Shown here in pieces: positions 47,978 through 60,646 of a DNA stretch of 64,000 nucleotides. The stretch's first letter is position 1; every line of letters starts with the position of its first letter. The DNA lies in contig NC_080572.1 in the NCBI RefSeq assembly GCF_030247185.1, positions 303,973,656 to 304,037,655 of the forward strand. The letters are read 5' to 3'. A program made the translations under genes and the position numbers. The notes below the pieces were generated by a model, which searched no databases, had not been told where the DNA came from, and was given only the letters and a program-made list of their open reading frames with translations. The DNA comes from Malaya genurostris. Its lineage: Eukaryota > Arthropoda > Insecta > Diptera > Culicidae.

Positions 47978-50103
47978 TAGGTCACATATAGAAGTCGAAA
48001 AATTCGAATCAAAATTAAACTAACGAGACGTTATACATAACATTTAAGATGACCTGAGAAGCACCGCTTAGTTAAAAAGCATTGCTATTTAATTTTCTTC
48101 AAACTCCACGGTAGTAGTAAAACCTCTAACGATTGAGGTCAAGTCGCAACACAACACGGTGATCATTTTCCAAAAAATAAGCGCATAGCTAAGGAAGGAA
48201 GAATAGTACAAACTGCAGGACAACCACAGTCCAAACATACAAATTAACTAACCTCAGCACTCCGCACGAAAGTTCAGAAGTCAATCACTTTAATATGGAC
48301 GATAGATCACCGGGGCAAAGAGAAGGGCGTAATTGCCGGGACATGCAAAAATGTGCATTGCTAGCAGTAACAGCTGCCGGTGAAGTTCTGTGCCGTGAAA
48401 CCAATGTCTGAACAAAACCAAGTGCGTCCCTGCAGGCCTGAATGGGAAACCTAAAAACCTTAAAGCGAGTTTTACACTGTAAACGAGTACCTCCGATGTC
48501 GACCTTTTTCAGAGGGTGTCATTTTCGTCTTGTCTCTCGTAGTTTCCAACACTTCGTCATCTGGCTAAGCTACGGGCCCAGGCCCGTACGCGCGCGGTTG
48601 GTTATTACTAATCGGACGGAACGAAGCAGTGTGTACCGCCACCTCTTTGTGAAATGTAAACAATTACTGTTTGAAAACTACCGACTATTCCCGTCCTTGC
48701 CGTCAGTTTCGCCCATAACTAAGCATGCCATGCAATACGACTGTTGCCTAGTACAATACTGTAATCATACTCTCGGTTCAGACCGACCGAAAGCGCACCG
48801 GGTCATGTCATTAATGCTCGAAAGCAGAATGTACGAACGCAGTCATAAATTATAATTATATGCTCTGCGGTAGAATCCGACAGCCAAATCTGCAGTGTCG
48901 TCGACAAATCAGTGCTGTTGAGTGTTCGGGTTTCGTTTTAGGAACTCTACATATTCTACAAAAGTTCTTATAGGTTGGAAGGTACATTTTTTTTCTACTA
49001 GATTTCCACGACGTTTTCAATGTTTCACTGAACCTTCAAATGTCTACGGTGATCTCTGCCGTTGCATCGTTGCGTGTAAAACAGGTCATTAAACATAGTG
49101 TAAACGACTGATGCGTTTTAGCACTAATCCATAAGTTGAACACCGAAAAGCAATCATTCTTACATTGTTCATTGCCCAGCAAAAAAGGAGTACTCGCAAG
49201 TCGCAACTCGGTACACGAATTGAACGCAGAGATGAAGCAGGAGAACGGTTCCGTTTTCGGTCACAACCTACGGTGCCGTAATGTGAGAGCTTGGCCAACA
49301 CTTGGATGATGGCGCGGTGGTCTGACTTACCGAAAGCTAGAGCCGTCAGAGTGGAAGCTTAATCATACCTCACGGGCCCAGCAAGCATCGAGTAGTACAA
49401 GTAGACAAGCGAATAAAAACGATGATTAATGAGCTATTAATAAATGACTTTTTAGACGGGCGCGCGCGCGACCGACTTCAGCGAAGTGTCAGCAAATGGC
49501 GAGGGCACTAATAGAGACGGTTGTATTGATTTCGGTTGATGGTCGAAACAGAACGGATTGGGTCATTACAATGAAGATCCAAGCAAGCTCTTTCATAACT
49601 AACAACATAAAAAAACAGCCATATTTAGTTTGTCAAATACAATCTAACAAAACCATCCACGCGTTGTTGAATCAATCAATGTAACAACAATTATCGAACC
49701 AAGCGTTTTGATTCTATTTATTGGGATACTAGATTAATTGTAAAATTAATTGCACAGATTTCTCATCTGCACCCGTATGTGTGAGAAGACTTAACTTAAC
49801 ACTTAACGATTCCCTTTCTTTGTTCCTTTTGCGAAAATGTTGTTCGAAGAACACCAGACGCATCCAACGCCTAACGCATTCAAATCGTATGTGTCACCCA
49901 GTTGAGCAATAAAGCTTAATTCCATATTCATCATATGAATACGTTGTTAAGTCGTTGCGAAATTTATTACTTAATATACGCGTGATAAAAATACTTCATC
50001 CATCGAGCGCGATCACAAAACCGGCGATGTCTAAATGTAGCACAGAAAAAAATTATGAATTTTCGCAGTTGACATAATTCTATAAACGATACAATTCAGA
50101 ACG
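47978..50103. other. No recognised gene
   Basis: The region 48440-49500 is less AT-rich, with a 137-codon open frame (48442-48855) that matches nothing I know and has no supporting features. There is a GCGCGCGCG run near 49460. I cannot assign any function. This could be host intergenic or intron sequence. Confidence 0.45.
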
Positions 50104-50290
50104 CAATATTCCATTCGTACATAATTTTAAAGGCTCCGAGTGTAATTTGCACTCGGTTACCAAGTGCCGCTGTATAGATTTATATGTATCAATTATTCAT
50201 TATGTGCTTCTATGGCTCAGTCGATTAACTGGCGTGCTTTGTGATCTAATGTTTCACGGTTCGAATCGCGCTGTTGCTATCGATCTTTCG
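50104..50290 (+). repeat. SINE-like repeat with tRNA-related part, copy 1
   Basis: The first part (GTAATTTGCACTCGGTTACC, then AAGTGCCGCTGTATAGA) is found inverted at 53479-53580. The second part, starting TGTGCTTCTATGGCTCAG at 50203, has an A box (TGGCTCAGTCG), a tRNA-like TTAACTGGCGTGC and a B-box-like GGTTCGAATCG. It is found inverted at 52626-52713. It has the layout of a tRNA-derived SINE. Confidence 0.55.
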
Positions 50291-50915
50291 TGTTTTTTTG
50301 TTTCACTCGATTTTAAGGCATGTAATTTTGAAATCACAGAATTTCACATGTTCTTCAATAGAAATTTTTGTGAAATACGACGCTCATTTTTGTGCATCGA
50401 GTACTAAGGACTTCGTGATTCGATTTCATGCTTAAAAAAAAGCTTACCTGACTTTCTCACGATTACACAGTTTTACATAACCGTGAAACTTCAAAAATTT
50501 GCGTTCTCGCTTTGCTTAAAATGTTCATGACTCTATTAAAATGGTTAGGATATAGATGCGAGACCAAAATTAATAACAAATTATTGACATTTTCAGAAAG
50601 TATTTCCTTACATGTTGATACAAATCAAAAACATTGTAAGACAAATGTTTAGTAATGTTGAGACCACCGTTTTTTTTTTCAATAAAACGAAGAGGTCTTT
50701 TTTTACGCGGTTTTTTATGCGTTTTTTTCACGCGGATTTTCGATTTTCGAAGTTAAGCGGTTTTTAGGCGAAGTTTTCAAAGCTATCGGGTTTCGTTGTT
50801 TTTTCTTAGAAGTGCATGAAACGTCGAGATCAGGTGTTATCCCGAAATTTCTGTTTTGAGGACAAATTTCGCGCATACCTTGTTTTTCAAAAAAAATAAA
50901 AATAATAAAATAAAC
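50291..50915. other. No recognised gene
   Basis: Contains a TTTTTTTACGCGG-type segment near 50698 like the one near 36645, and AAACGTCGAGAT, whose relative lies near 38290. It is probably decayed short repeats. Confidence 0.4.
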
Positions 50916-52366
50916 TAAACTGTCATTCTAAAAGGGCCAAACTTTCTTTACCATTTTTTTTTCATATGGCTGTAGTCAAAAGCTGACAAATTCTACAAAA
51001 AAGATGTTGTAAACACTGTCCCAGAAAGTATTGACGTAACCAAAAACCGCTGGTTCAGAATCGGTCAATTTTTATGGATGCGTCCTGTTGTTTACACTCT
51101 TCTCTAACCACTTGTGCAGTTGTTTATTCGTTTTCATTAGTTTGTTTCGAAATGCGTGGACTTTCAGCAGAACAACGTCGAAAAATTGTGCACAAATGGT
51201 GCGCAGAACGCGGACTTTGACTGAGAAAGATAGCAAAAATGGAAGGAGTAAGTGAAAAAGCCGTGCGAAATGCAATCAGGAAGTTCGGTGAGGATAACAC
51301 CTTTGAGGATAAAGCGAAAACGGTTCGAAAAAAAGGTCCCGCTAACCCTCATTTGTATACTGAAGGCGTTCGAGCAAAAGAAGGAGGTTTCAGTTCGGGA
51401 TGTGGCCAAAAAAGTGGGCACTTCGAAGTCAAATGTTCTTCGTGCTAAAGAACGTTTGAATCTTCGAATCTATAAGAAGCAGAAAAAACCAAAACGTAGT
51501 CCGAAACAAGAAGCATCGATCAGGCCGAGGGTTCGAAAGCTGTACAATACGAATCTTGCTGGAAATTGGACGACGAAACCTACGTGAAACTCGATTACAA
51601 ATCCTTACCGGGACTACAATATTATACGGTGCGAGAAGGGCAAGTGTTAAACCAGTCCGAGACATCGATTGAAGTCGAGAAATTTGGTAAGAAAGCTATG
51701 GTCTGGCAAGCAATTTGTAGCTGCGGAAAGATTTCGAAACCCTTCATCACAACTGCTTTAATGAACAGCGAAATATACATCAAGGAATGTTTACAAAAAC
51801 GACTTCTACCCATGATTCGAAGCCACAAGGATCCTGTTGTCTTCTGGCCAGATCTTGCTTCTTGCCACTACTCGAAATCAATGGTAGAATGGTATACTAC
51901 CAAAAATCTCACTTTTGTCCCAAAAGACATGAATCCACCAAATTGAAAACAACTTCGACCAATTGAGGAATTTTGGGCATTAACGAAGCTTAGGAAACAT
52001 GTCTCGGCAGCCGAAACCATTCAACAGTTCGAAAAAGATTGGAAAAAAGTGTCAAAACTTCTCGTCAAAAAGTCTGTACGGAATTTAATGAGGAACGTTC
52101 GCAAGAAGGTGCGCCAGCTAGTCTACAATGGCTAAGTAGCAAATGTTGAGAATAATATTCTGTTGTTGTAGTTTAATATTATCAGTATATCGAATAAAAT
52201 TTGAATATCTAACACTTGTGAATTATTTACAGCGAAATAAAAGTGCGTACATACTTTCTGGGGCAGTCTTTAAACTGTCATTCGAAAAGGGCCAAACTTT
52301 CTTTACTATTTTTTTCAAATGGCTGTAGTTAAAAGCTGACAAATTCTACAAAAAAAATGTTGTATT
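50916..52366. repeat. 95-bp tandem duplication split by a DD37E insertion
   Basis: TAAACTGTCATTCTAAAAGG to AAGATGTTG (50916-51009) is followed, after the transposon, by a second copy (52271-52366: TAAACTGTCATTCGAAAAGG to AAAATGTTG). Without the transposon the two would be head-to-tail. The transposon sits in the TA at their junction. Confidence 0.7.
51012..52270 (+). mobile_element. DD37E (ITmD37E-like) Tc1/mariner element, copy B
   Basis: The ends are AACACTGTCCCAGAAAGTAT and ...TTTCTGGGGCAGTCTT, with TA on both sides. The transposase starts MRGLSAEQRRKIVHKW at about 51151, has a stop (CAERGL-stop) and continues AKMEGVSEKAVRNAIRKFGE, then KEVSVRDVAKKVGTSKSNVL. A small deletion at about 51566 removes residues before DDETYV. 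The rest reads DDETYVKLDYKS, VVFWPDLASCHYSKS, then PPN-stop, QLRPIEEFWALTKL and VSKLLVKKSVRNLMRN. The catalytic Glu is kept (PIEEFW), in contrast to copy A. Frameshift, deletion and stops make it inactive. The second half follows copy A almost residue for residue. Confidence 0.87.
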
Positions 52367-52625
52367 AGTAAGTTTTAAAAAATTAGTGAAGTGTACGAAT
52401 AAAAACACGGAAAAAATCAAAATCGACTCCAACACTGAAAAAAATCGAATTTAAAAATTTTAAGTCGACTTGCAGAAAAAAAACCCAATTTTTTATTTTA
52501 ATTTGGATTTTGTTACAAGATAGGTGATCATGTTTCGTACCTACAGTCATGTTTTTATTCGAAAACTTGACTAATTTTGTAAGAATCGCTGATACAACAT
52601 ATCTTTTGTAGAATTGGTCAGTTTT

Positions 52626-52713
52626 CGAAAGATCGACAGTAACAACGCGACTTGAACCGTCAAACATTCGAGCACAAAGCACGCCATTTAATCGCCTAAG
52701 CCACAGAAGCACA
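52626..52713 (-). repeat. SINE-like tRNA-related part, copy 2
   Basis: On the minus strand TGTGCTTCTGTGGCTTAG, then GCGATTAAATGGCGTGC and a B-box-like GGTTCAAGTCG. It matches 50203-50288, with about one change in ten. The A box is worn. Confidence 0.55.
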
Positions 52714-52732
52714 TATCATTTTGTAATTTTTT

Positions 52733-52988
52733 CGTGGAAAAATTGAAAAGAGTCGATGAAGAGGTATTTTCGAGAACGCTTCTTAAAAATCATGATTTGC
52801 GGTGTTCGCTGAATCTCAGCTCAGACTAATCAGAAGTGAACAAATGAACACAGCATAGTTAGAGAAGAAGTTTTTCTAGACCCCAACGTTTCTGTTTGAT
52901 TTTTTTCTGAATTTTTGGTGGTTGTTCAAAGTGAAAACTACGATTTTTTACGAGAAAATCCGCCATTTTGTAGCTCCCCAAAGTAACA
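52733..52988 (+). repeat. Dispersed repeat R3, copy 2
   Basis: GATGAAGAGGTATTTTCGAG, ACGCTTCTTAAAAATCATGA, CCCCAACGTTTCTGTTTGAT and GTGAAAACTACGATTTTTTA lie in the same order as at 45008-45266. It is non-coding. It follows 20 bases after the SINE-like tRNA part. Confidence 0.65.
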
Positions 52989-53478
52989 AACAACGAAAAG
53001 GGAAACGTTGGGATCTGGTTTTTTATATGTAGAAAGTTTGTGCAAAATTTGAAAAAAATTGGTGCAGTAGTTTTTGAATGACGATGGACAAGGACTTTCA
53101 AAACCTGCTTTCGAGGAAAACGCGTTTAAAGTTTTTTGTCTATGAAATCAGTGGAAATAAATAATTACTCCAGGGAGTCCGTAGGGTCTAACATTTTTAA
53201 AAAATCATATATTTTCATTTATAATTTATTATAATGAAACATTTCAAAAATGTTATGACAGGTTTCAAAGTCAATCAAAGTAGAAATCTTGGGGCTGTGC
53301 GCCGAGCTCTTGCTTCTTCGTAGAATGAGATAGCCATAGATAAAGGTCCATAACTTCCAGAGTCTCGTTCCAATAGACTTGAAAATTTCACAGAAAATTT
53401 TTGAAATGTTTTACTATAAGAAAATGTAATGAAAATAATGAAAGATTTTTCAAAAGTGTTAGACCCTACCCGCCCCTT
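52989..53478. other. No recognised gene
   Basis: AT-rich; GGGTCTAACATTTTT near 53185 recurs inverted near 53450 (AAAAGTGTTAGACCCTACC), so a short inverted-repeat element may occupy 53175-53475. No gene. Confidence 0.4.
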
Positions 53479-53580
53479 AATGAATAATTGAAACATATAA
53501 ATCCATACAGCGGCACTTGATAACCGAGTGCAAATTACTTTCGGGGCCTGTAAAATTCTGTGCGAATGGAATATTGCGTC
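53479..53580 (-). repeat. SINE-like repeat, first part, copy 2 (inverted)
   Basis: On the minus strand GTAATTTGCACTCGGTTATC, then AAGTGCCGCTGTATGGATT, matching 50104-50195. The tRNA-like half is not next to it here; a related half lies at 52626-52713. Confidence 0.6.
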
Positions 53581-53674
53581 ATTTGACAAGTTAAGTAGTT
53601 ATGAATTGAATCGTTAATTGAATTATGTCACCTGTAAAATTCATATTTTTGTTGTATCTATATTTGGAAGTGTG

Positions 53675-54000
53675 GAAAAAGCATGTCAATTTTATTCGAA
53701 TTCACGTTCTCCAGTTATGGCTGTGACATTACCCACTCCCCCCGCCACTTTTTCTGTGTACTTTTACTCCGAAAAATTGATGTGGTTTTTTTCAGGAAAG
53801 TTGTTCAAAATAAAATTTCCTTCAATTAAGTTTCTGCAATGACTGAGCGGAAACATAGATTGGAGAAGCCAAATGAACGGCAAACTTACAGAAAAGATGA
53901 TTACAGATTGTTGATACGTTCAGAGACAGGGCTCGAACCTGCACTACCATTTCGCCACTCTGAATCTCGTTATAGACACTCTAAAACGCCAGTCAGGGTA
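53675..54000 (-). repeat. tRNA-derived SINE-like repeat with R1 body, inverted copy
   Basis: On the minus strand the head ends GGTTCGAGCCC (B box, 53929-53939) and CTGTCTCTGAACGTATCA, matching the head at 43.2 kb. About 180 bases later comes the R1 core (GGTAATGTCACAGCCATAAC, then CGTGAATTCGAATAAAATTG). The A-box region is decayed. The longer gap between head and body than at 43.2 kb suggests an insertion here or a deletion there. Confidence 0.55.
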
Positions 54001-56773
54001 TATGTTTGTCTCGGTAATTGCTCGTGTCGGACCACTGTACATTTACTAAGTTCGCCAAAAATTACAATCATTTAATTTTAAATAATGGAATAAGATTTTG
54101 AAGTAATACTTCCAAATGGTTATCAACTTCAGCACTGCACTAGCGTATGAAGACAGTGGAAGAAATTTTAGATTTGAACCACAAAAAACCATTAAACTTT
54201 TCCCCGTGGAAGCGACCGTCATCATTTTTGATTTTGATGATCGACTCACGATCGCCGAAAGCGTTGGTTATTTGTTAGACTCGGTCGGAGTTTGCCGTTC
54301 GGTTGCCCGTTTTCAATAGGAAGCCGCCGATTAATTGCCAATTCGTCGCGGTTGTTTTTTCGATCCAAAAGCAAATGGAAAACCTATAGAAGCGAAAGCC
54401 GACCATCATCATCATCATCATCAGCAGCAGAAGAGAAATAATATTTTTAAGTAGTCTTCCGATGAGATGATGATACGACGATCAATGCAAAACGATCCGA
54501 GCATTTTGGCACTCGAAACTCGGTCTCGTCGAAAAATAAAAAGAAAAAAAAGTTGAGGAAGCGTTGCCCGATCGAATGCTTTAGGCACTCTAAATTTGTG
54601 ACATATAAATGTTTTTCCCTTTTCCCGTTCACATTAAAAATCTTCGTATCCATATTAAATGAGTTCGCCCACATATTTGGCATACTTTTTGCGATAAACT
54701 GACAGTGTCACGAACAACCGGCTTTCTTTTCTTCCGCACCTTTTGAGTGAATACAAGAATACTTTGATTCAGAAAACAAAAAATGACTAAGCTTTTACTC
54801 ATTCATCTTCGAGCCGCAATTTTTCCGCAAATTAAATAGAATTAATACCTTCATAAAGTACCTATGAGCCAATCTATCTTCCGGTGCGAGTCGGACCACG
54901 CCTGACCTCGTATGATTTCTCTTCAAAGCTCTCTCTCTCTCTCTCTCTCTCTCTACCCGGGACTTCAGCTACTTTACGGCACACACCGGCACAAGTGATT
55001 TTCCCAGTATGCTATTATGATGGACCACGGAGGCAATTATCGAAGGAAGGAATTACCTGTAAAGGAAAGTAGAGAAAAGAAAAAAAAAATTAATAAATTT
55101 TCTTTTATCAAGATTTTGATTCAGGATTGCTGGTTGAAAGTCGGTTGGCCGCTGATTCGAAAAACAACAAAACGGAAATTGATAGGAAATGCGGCCAAAG
55201 ATCAAGAACTAAGCTTGATTGTTCAACGCTGGCGGTAGGTTCAAGTCGGCCATCGTGATTCCCTAGCAGTAACCAATCATCGCCGCGGTACCTCTAAATG
55301 AGACGAGTGAAATTTATAGCATCGCCTACGGCTTCCACCCCCCTCGGGTCATAGCCGACCGCAGTCCGGCCAGTTTCAATTTTCTGCTTTTCACGGGCAA
55401 AACTGGACCTAGTTTCTCATGCGTGTAACGGTCGGTCGGACGGTCGGTCGGCAGCAGTCTTACGGTGTGGCCTTCAGACACAATGAATGGGTGGGGAAGT
55501 GTTTTTTTTTCGGTGCCGACCGGAACTGTACGGTAATGAATGTGTATGCTTTGTTTTTGTTTTGGTTGTGCATTTTTTGTTGTTGTTGTGTTGTGTCGCT
55601 GGAAATCAGTCTTTGGAGAAAATAATTATTATTGAAATATACGTTGTTAGTAGAAGGCAGAACCAGCTGTCGATTTGTATTTTGTTGTGTGTCTTAACCC
55701 AGCACGCGTTCATCTATAAATTCTATCGATGATACTAGCTGACCCGTCGAACTTCGTCTGGTCCAAAAATTAATTGTTCGAATTTATGGTTTTGGAATTG
55801 TCAACCTATGACTATGTGGTTAACGATTTTCTCCATTATTTTTCTAATTACTTAACCTACTATCAACGAAATTCGGCACACATTCGCTTTAGCCCAAAAC
55901 AGGATATATCACAAAAAATTAGTGTGAAATTCTTCTGTTAAGGAAAAATTGAACAAATTCTCAGATTTCAGATTCAGATTCTGAACAGCCCGTTTTCTTT
56001 AGGAACAGGTACTCATACGTAAATGTTCACCCGACAGAACAACAAACTTTGATGCAGTTTCTTATACACAAACAAATTCTATTTTTGTGTTCGGTAATAA
56101 TTTTTGCGGCAACGATCTGTAAAATATTATTTTTACTGAAAGATACGTAAAATTTATCCAACTTACGGTCATCTATCTACGGAACTACTGAATATCGGAA
56201 AATCCTATGTAAAATTTACGATACATTTACTGACACGGAGAACTGTGTGAAATGTCATTTCTCTTGACGAACTCAGTTGACGACGTTTTACCAATATTCG
56301 GAAAATTAATAAAAAATAATGAAGAATTTCAGTGGTCATCGCCAAAAAAATATTCAGCAGAAATACAGATCTGTCAAATAACATCATTTTCGGACGTAAA
56401 TCTGTGAAAATTTCTAGATTTGTGGAGCAAAAAATAATGGTGCAAATTGATTGTTGTGCACAAAATAGGATAATACTTATTCCTGGCGGTAAGTTTTCAT
56501 TGAGTGAATATATTCAAAAAGCCTTCTTCAACTTTTTCATTTCCGGATTCTAAAAATATGATGGGTGATCGATCCTACTTCTACATGCATTGAGCATCCG
56601 AAAGATATTTGAATCGTTTTATTTGTATAAATTGTTTCTGGAGAGCAAATGTAATTCAATTCATTCATTACACGCAAATAAATTAATTGATGGGATGAAA
56701 ATGTGTTTTGAAAACAAAACTGCTCCTTCCTTCCACAGATCTACAAAACTAAATTTACAAAAAAAAACCCTTC
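54001..56773. other. No recognised gene; microsatellites
   Basis: Contains (TCA) at about 54403-54423, (CT) of about 13 units at 54929-54954, and GGTCGGTCGG runs near 55430. 54870-55560 is less AT-rich. Open frames such as 53839-54075, 55017-55238 and 55419-55625 match nothing I know. The region after 55740 is AT-rich and featureless. Confidence 0.45.
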
Positions 56774-57264
<491 letters not shown>

Positions 57265-57421
57265 ACTCTAACGGGAACAAAATCAGATTTTGCAATGTTT
57301 GTATGACAATTATTATTGGATTTGATATAACTACAGAAGTCCGATAGCAGAAATTTATAACAATAGTTGTAATAAATTAGATAGCAAATTCAACACAGAA
57401 AAACTAGATCATAGCTAACTA

Positions 57422-57921
57422 NNNNNNNNNNNNNNNNNNNNNNNNNNNNNNNNNNNNNNNNNNNNNNNNNNNNNNNNNNNNNNNNNNNNNNNNNNNNNNN
57501 NNNNNNNNNNNNNNNNNNNNNNNNNNNNNNNNNNNNNNNNNNNNNNNNNNNNNNNNNNNNNNNNNNNNNNNNNNNNNNNNNNNNNNNNNNNNNNNNNNNN
57601 NNNNNNNNNNNNNNNNNNNNNNNNNNNNNNNNNNNNNNNNNNNNNNNNNNNNNNNNNNNNNNNNNNNNNNNNNNNNNNNNNNNNNNNNNNNNNNNNNNNN
57701 NNNNNNNNNNNNNNNNNNNNNNNNNNNNNNNNNNNNNNNNNNNNNNNNNNNNNNNNNNNNNNNNNNNNNNNNNNNNNNNNNNNNNNNNNNNNNNNNNNNN
57801 NNNNNNNNNNNNNNNNNNNNNNNNNNNNNNNNNNNNNNNNNNNNNNNNNNNNNNNNNNNNNNNNNNNNNNNNNNNNNNNNNNNNNNNNNNNNNNNNNNNN
57901 NNNNNNNNNNNNNNNNNNNNN
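57422..57921. other. Assembly gap (500 N)
   Basis: Exactly 500 undetermined bases. The round length indicates a placeholder gap of unknown true size. The sequence after it starts with the tail of the same short repeat family (AGTGATTGCATAGCC, then CTTTCTATATGAGAAAGGC). Confidence 0.95.
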
Positions 57922-58440
57922 TGATTTTCACAGTGATTGCATAGCCTTTCTATATGAGAAAGGCAAAAATCTACAAAAATCAGAAAAGTTTCCCATAATA
58001 CCTAAAACAGTTCTGATTTTTTTAAATTTTTTGCTTAAGAAATTTTTGAAAAATTTAAATAGAATTGAAATTAGAAGACCCACCCTAACTAGACAAATAG
58101 GACAGCTCAAGGGTTAAAATTTTCGGAAAATCATCTCCAATACAAATCCTATCAAACAGATTATAACAATTTAATTTCTGTTTGGGGCCAATTTTTAAAT
58201 GTAAACCCGGCTACACCCTCTGTTAAAATCGGGGATCGGACCTTCCGTACGACAAATGATCAACAAAGTTTTGCAAACTAGATCATCGTCACTTATGAGA
58301 ACACACCCTCGAAATTGAAGGTTTTAATACTGTATCACTCAGTTTTTCCGGAACCAGAAACAAATCAAATCCGAACTATTGGACTATATAACAACAATCC
58401 TGTTTTAATCCACCTAGCGGTGTAATTATGCCTTTCTCAT
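57922..58440. repeat. Further tail and head copies of the mosquito-type short repeat
   Basis: A tail (CCTTTCTATATGAGAAAGGC) is at 57945-57964 and a head (TTAATCCACCTAGCGGTG) is at about 58393-58411. The sequence between them is the usual filler of such repeats and does not code. Confidence 0.55.
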
Positions 58441-60640
58441 ATCAATCATACTATAATATATAATACTGTGGTATTTTTCAAAGTAATTTTCTTCAATTCT
58501 TGAAATAATATCCGAAATCCAGTTTGTTTGACCGTCTACTGATAAAAACTATCAATTGGAGAAGATTGGAGGTCGATTTAGAAATTTTATTACGATTTTT
58601 TGCCCTTTTCAGTGATGGTATAAAATTTTAAACATATTTTATCCTATATTTTCGATAAAATAAAAAGATAAAATACAGGAATTACTTATGGGACAACAGG
58701 ACCTTTCATTTAAACCTAAGTTGGTAAAAATCGATCGCGCCATCTATGAGAAAAGTTAGAAAACATATTTACATTTTTTTGTACATTTTACCTTACCTTC
58801 TTGCTTCAATCCCTCATTGTCTAATTCAAAATATGTGAGTATTTACTTAAATTGCTAATTACATGCACTCACTCCTCAAAAAAAAAAAAAGTTACTAGAG
58901 GCACATCTAGAACTGACACATAAAGAATCATCTGTTATTTCTTATTTGTGGGCCACTCCCGAAACGAAACCCGATTTTCCTAACACTGTCTGTGTCTATT
59001 CTTATCTCGTGCATTTAGTGGCGAAATAGTAAAGATTTTTTAGTGCATTAGAATGGCAGTTCTTGGTACTGCGTATTCGCTGGATCACTGCTTAATTTTT
59101 CAGCCTTTTTAACCGGTGTAAACACGCAAAACGACATCCTGTCAGCAGTCCGGATTTAATTCTAACACCATGAAAACCAAATAACGTATAAATTTGACCC
59201 TTTGATTAACGCGTTTGTCAGGAGATCTCAATAACCGACAGAAACTATTTTTCACGAAAAAATTAGACGGGAGCGATTTTTTTTAATTCCGACACTCAGC
59301 CTACTGCGATCTATTCACTAATAAAATCTAAGCAAAATTTATCGAGAGCAGAGTTTTATTCGAAAACAACAACCAAATTTCTAAGCATATTGGGTTGCCA
59401 GATATTGCACTACAATCTCGACTAGCCATTTCTGGAATAGTGAATTCCGGTACGAATCCCTCCCCCCTCCCTTTGGGTTGCTCGGATTTACGGTGAGCTT
59501 GCGGAGCAGCAAATACGAACGGCAAAGGCACCCAATAGTTGTCGAACAAATTTGCAAATACAAATGTTGACTAGCGTAGTTACGTGCAGCAAACGCGCGC
59601 AGCCTTTTCAGGATTCAAATGTCACCCAAAATAAGCACCACAGCATCAGCGACATCGTCAGTCAGTCAGTCCGTTCGTCCGTCCGGGGCACACACATGTA
59701 CACATACATACAACAACAACTAGATAGCTATTGCCAATTTGCATAAGTGCATATACTTTACTTCAGCCTGTGACAAGCTCACGACTTGGAACTTGTCTTG
59801 TTGTATCTTCGCGCTCCTTTCCGGGATGTTGCTGGATTCCGATGCTCCGGACGAGTGCGATTTGTGCTGAATCGTTGGGATGGGTGCGTTGAATATTGGC
59901 ATTTTTTTCTTATTCTTCTTCTTCTTCACGTAAGCGACCGTACGTGCACCGTTCTCTGGTTGGGCACGATTGTGATCTTTACCATTAGAACCGAACGTTT
60001 GGCGATGTCAATCATGAAGAGGGACAAGATAAATTACTGTTTGTACAATTTCCTCTTTCAGAGGAGTTTTCTTATTCGAGAGAGAGAAAAAAAACATAGA
60101 TATTGAGAAAGAAATATAGTTTACCAACCATCGCCTGGATCAAGATTAATCGATACCGCGGGTGGAAAGGTTGATGAACCGCAGGTATTTCCATTGGAAC
60201 TGACAAATGTAAATTCTAGTTCTCGGATGTTTACAGTTTAGATCGCGATTCTGTAACCGAAGATGCAGTGTGTCTTCCGCTTGCAAGATTAATGAGTGCA
60301 AATCTCGGAATGCAGAACCGTCGTCGTCTGCCAGTACTTATGGAAGAAGTAAGATGAAAATTAATATTTCATTATTTTCTTCCAGCACAGTTTGCCGAGG
60401 CCGTTTCTCTTTCCGATTCCGCTTCGAGCCGGGATTCTTTTTACGAGCGGTTGTTGTTGTTGTTGTTGTTGTTGTTTTGAGTTCTACCGCCACCTTCGCC
60501 ATCAGCTCAAAACAACATTAGCAACAGCCACAACGACAACAAAAACAACAACAACGACAACAAACAAGAAATCAGAGTTGAAGAGAGTGCAATTTCTCCT
60601 GTTTCATACTCGTTGAAGTCAGTAACTAGAATGGCTGGCT
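58441..60640. other. No recognised gene
   Basis: 59600-60500 is less AT-rich, with a TCAGTCAGTCAGT run (about 59660) that resembles insect initiator sequence, and a (TTG) run at 60451-60476 followed by CAA/ACA-rich sequence. These are compatible with a host promoter or 5' UTR but prove nothing. The open frames over the (TTG) run are artefacts of the repeat. Confidence 0.4.
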
Positions 60641-60646
60641 GAATAA

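Noticed and set aside
48442..48855. 137-codon frame as a host gene
   Set aside because: No motif, no splice or poly(A) context that I can support, and no recognisable similarity.
57419..57931. 170-residue frame of unknown residues
   Set aside because: It is the assembly gap.
60392..60616. Frame with a run of Cys, and the overlapping Val run
   Set aside because: Both come from the (TTG) microsatellite read in two frames.
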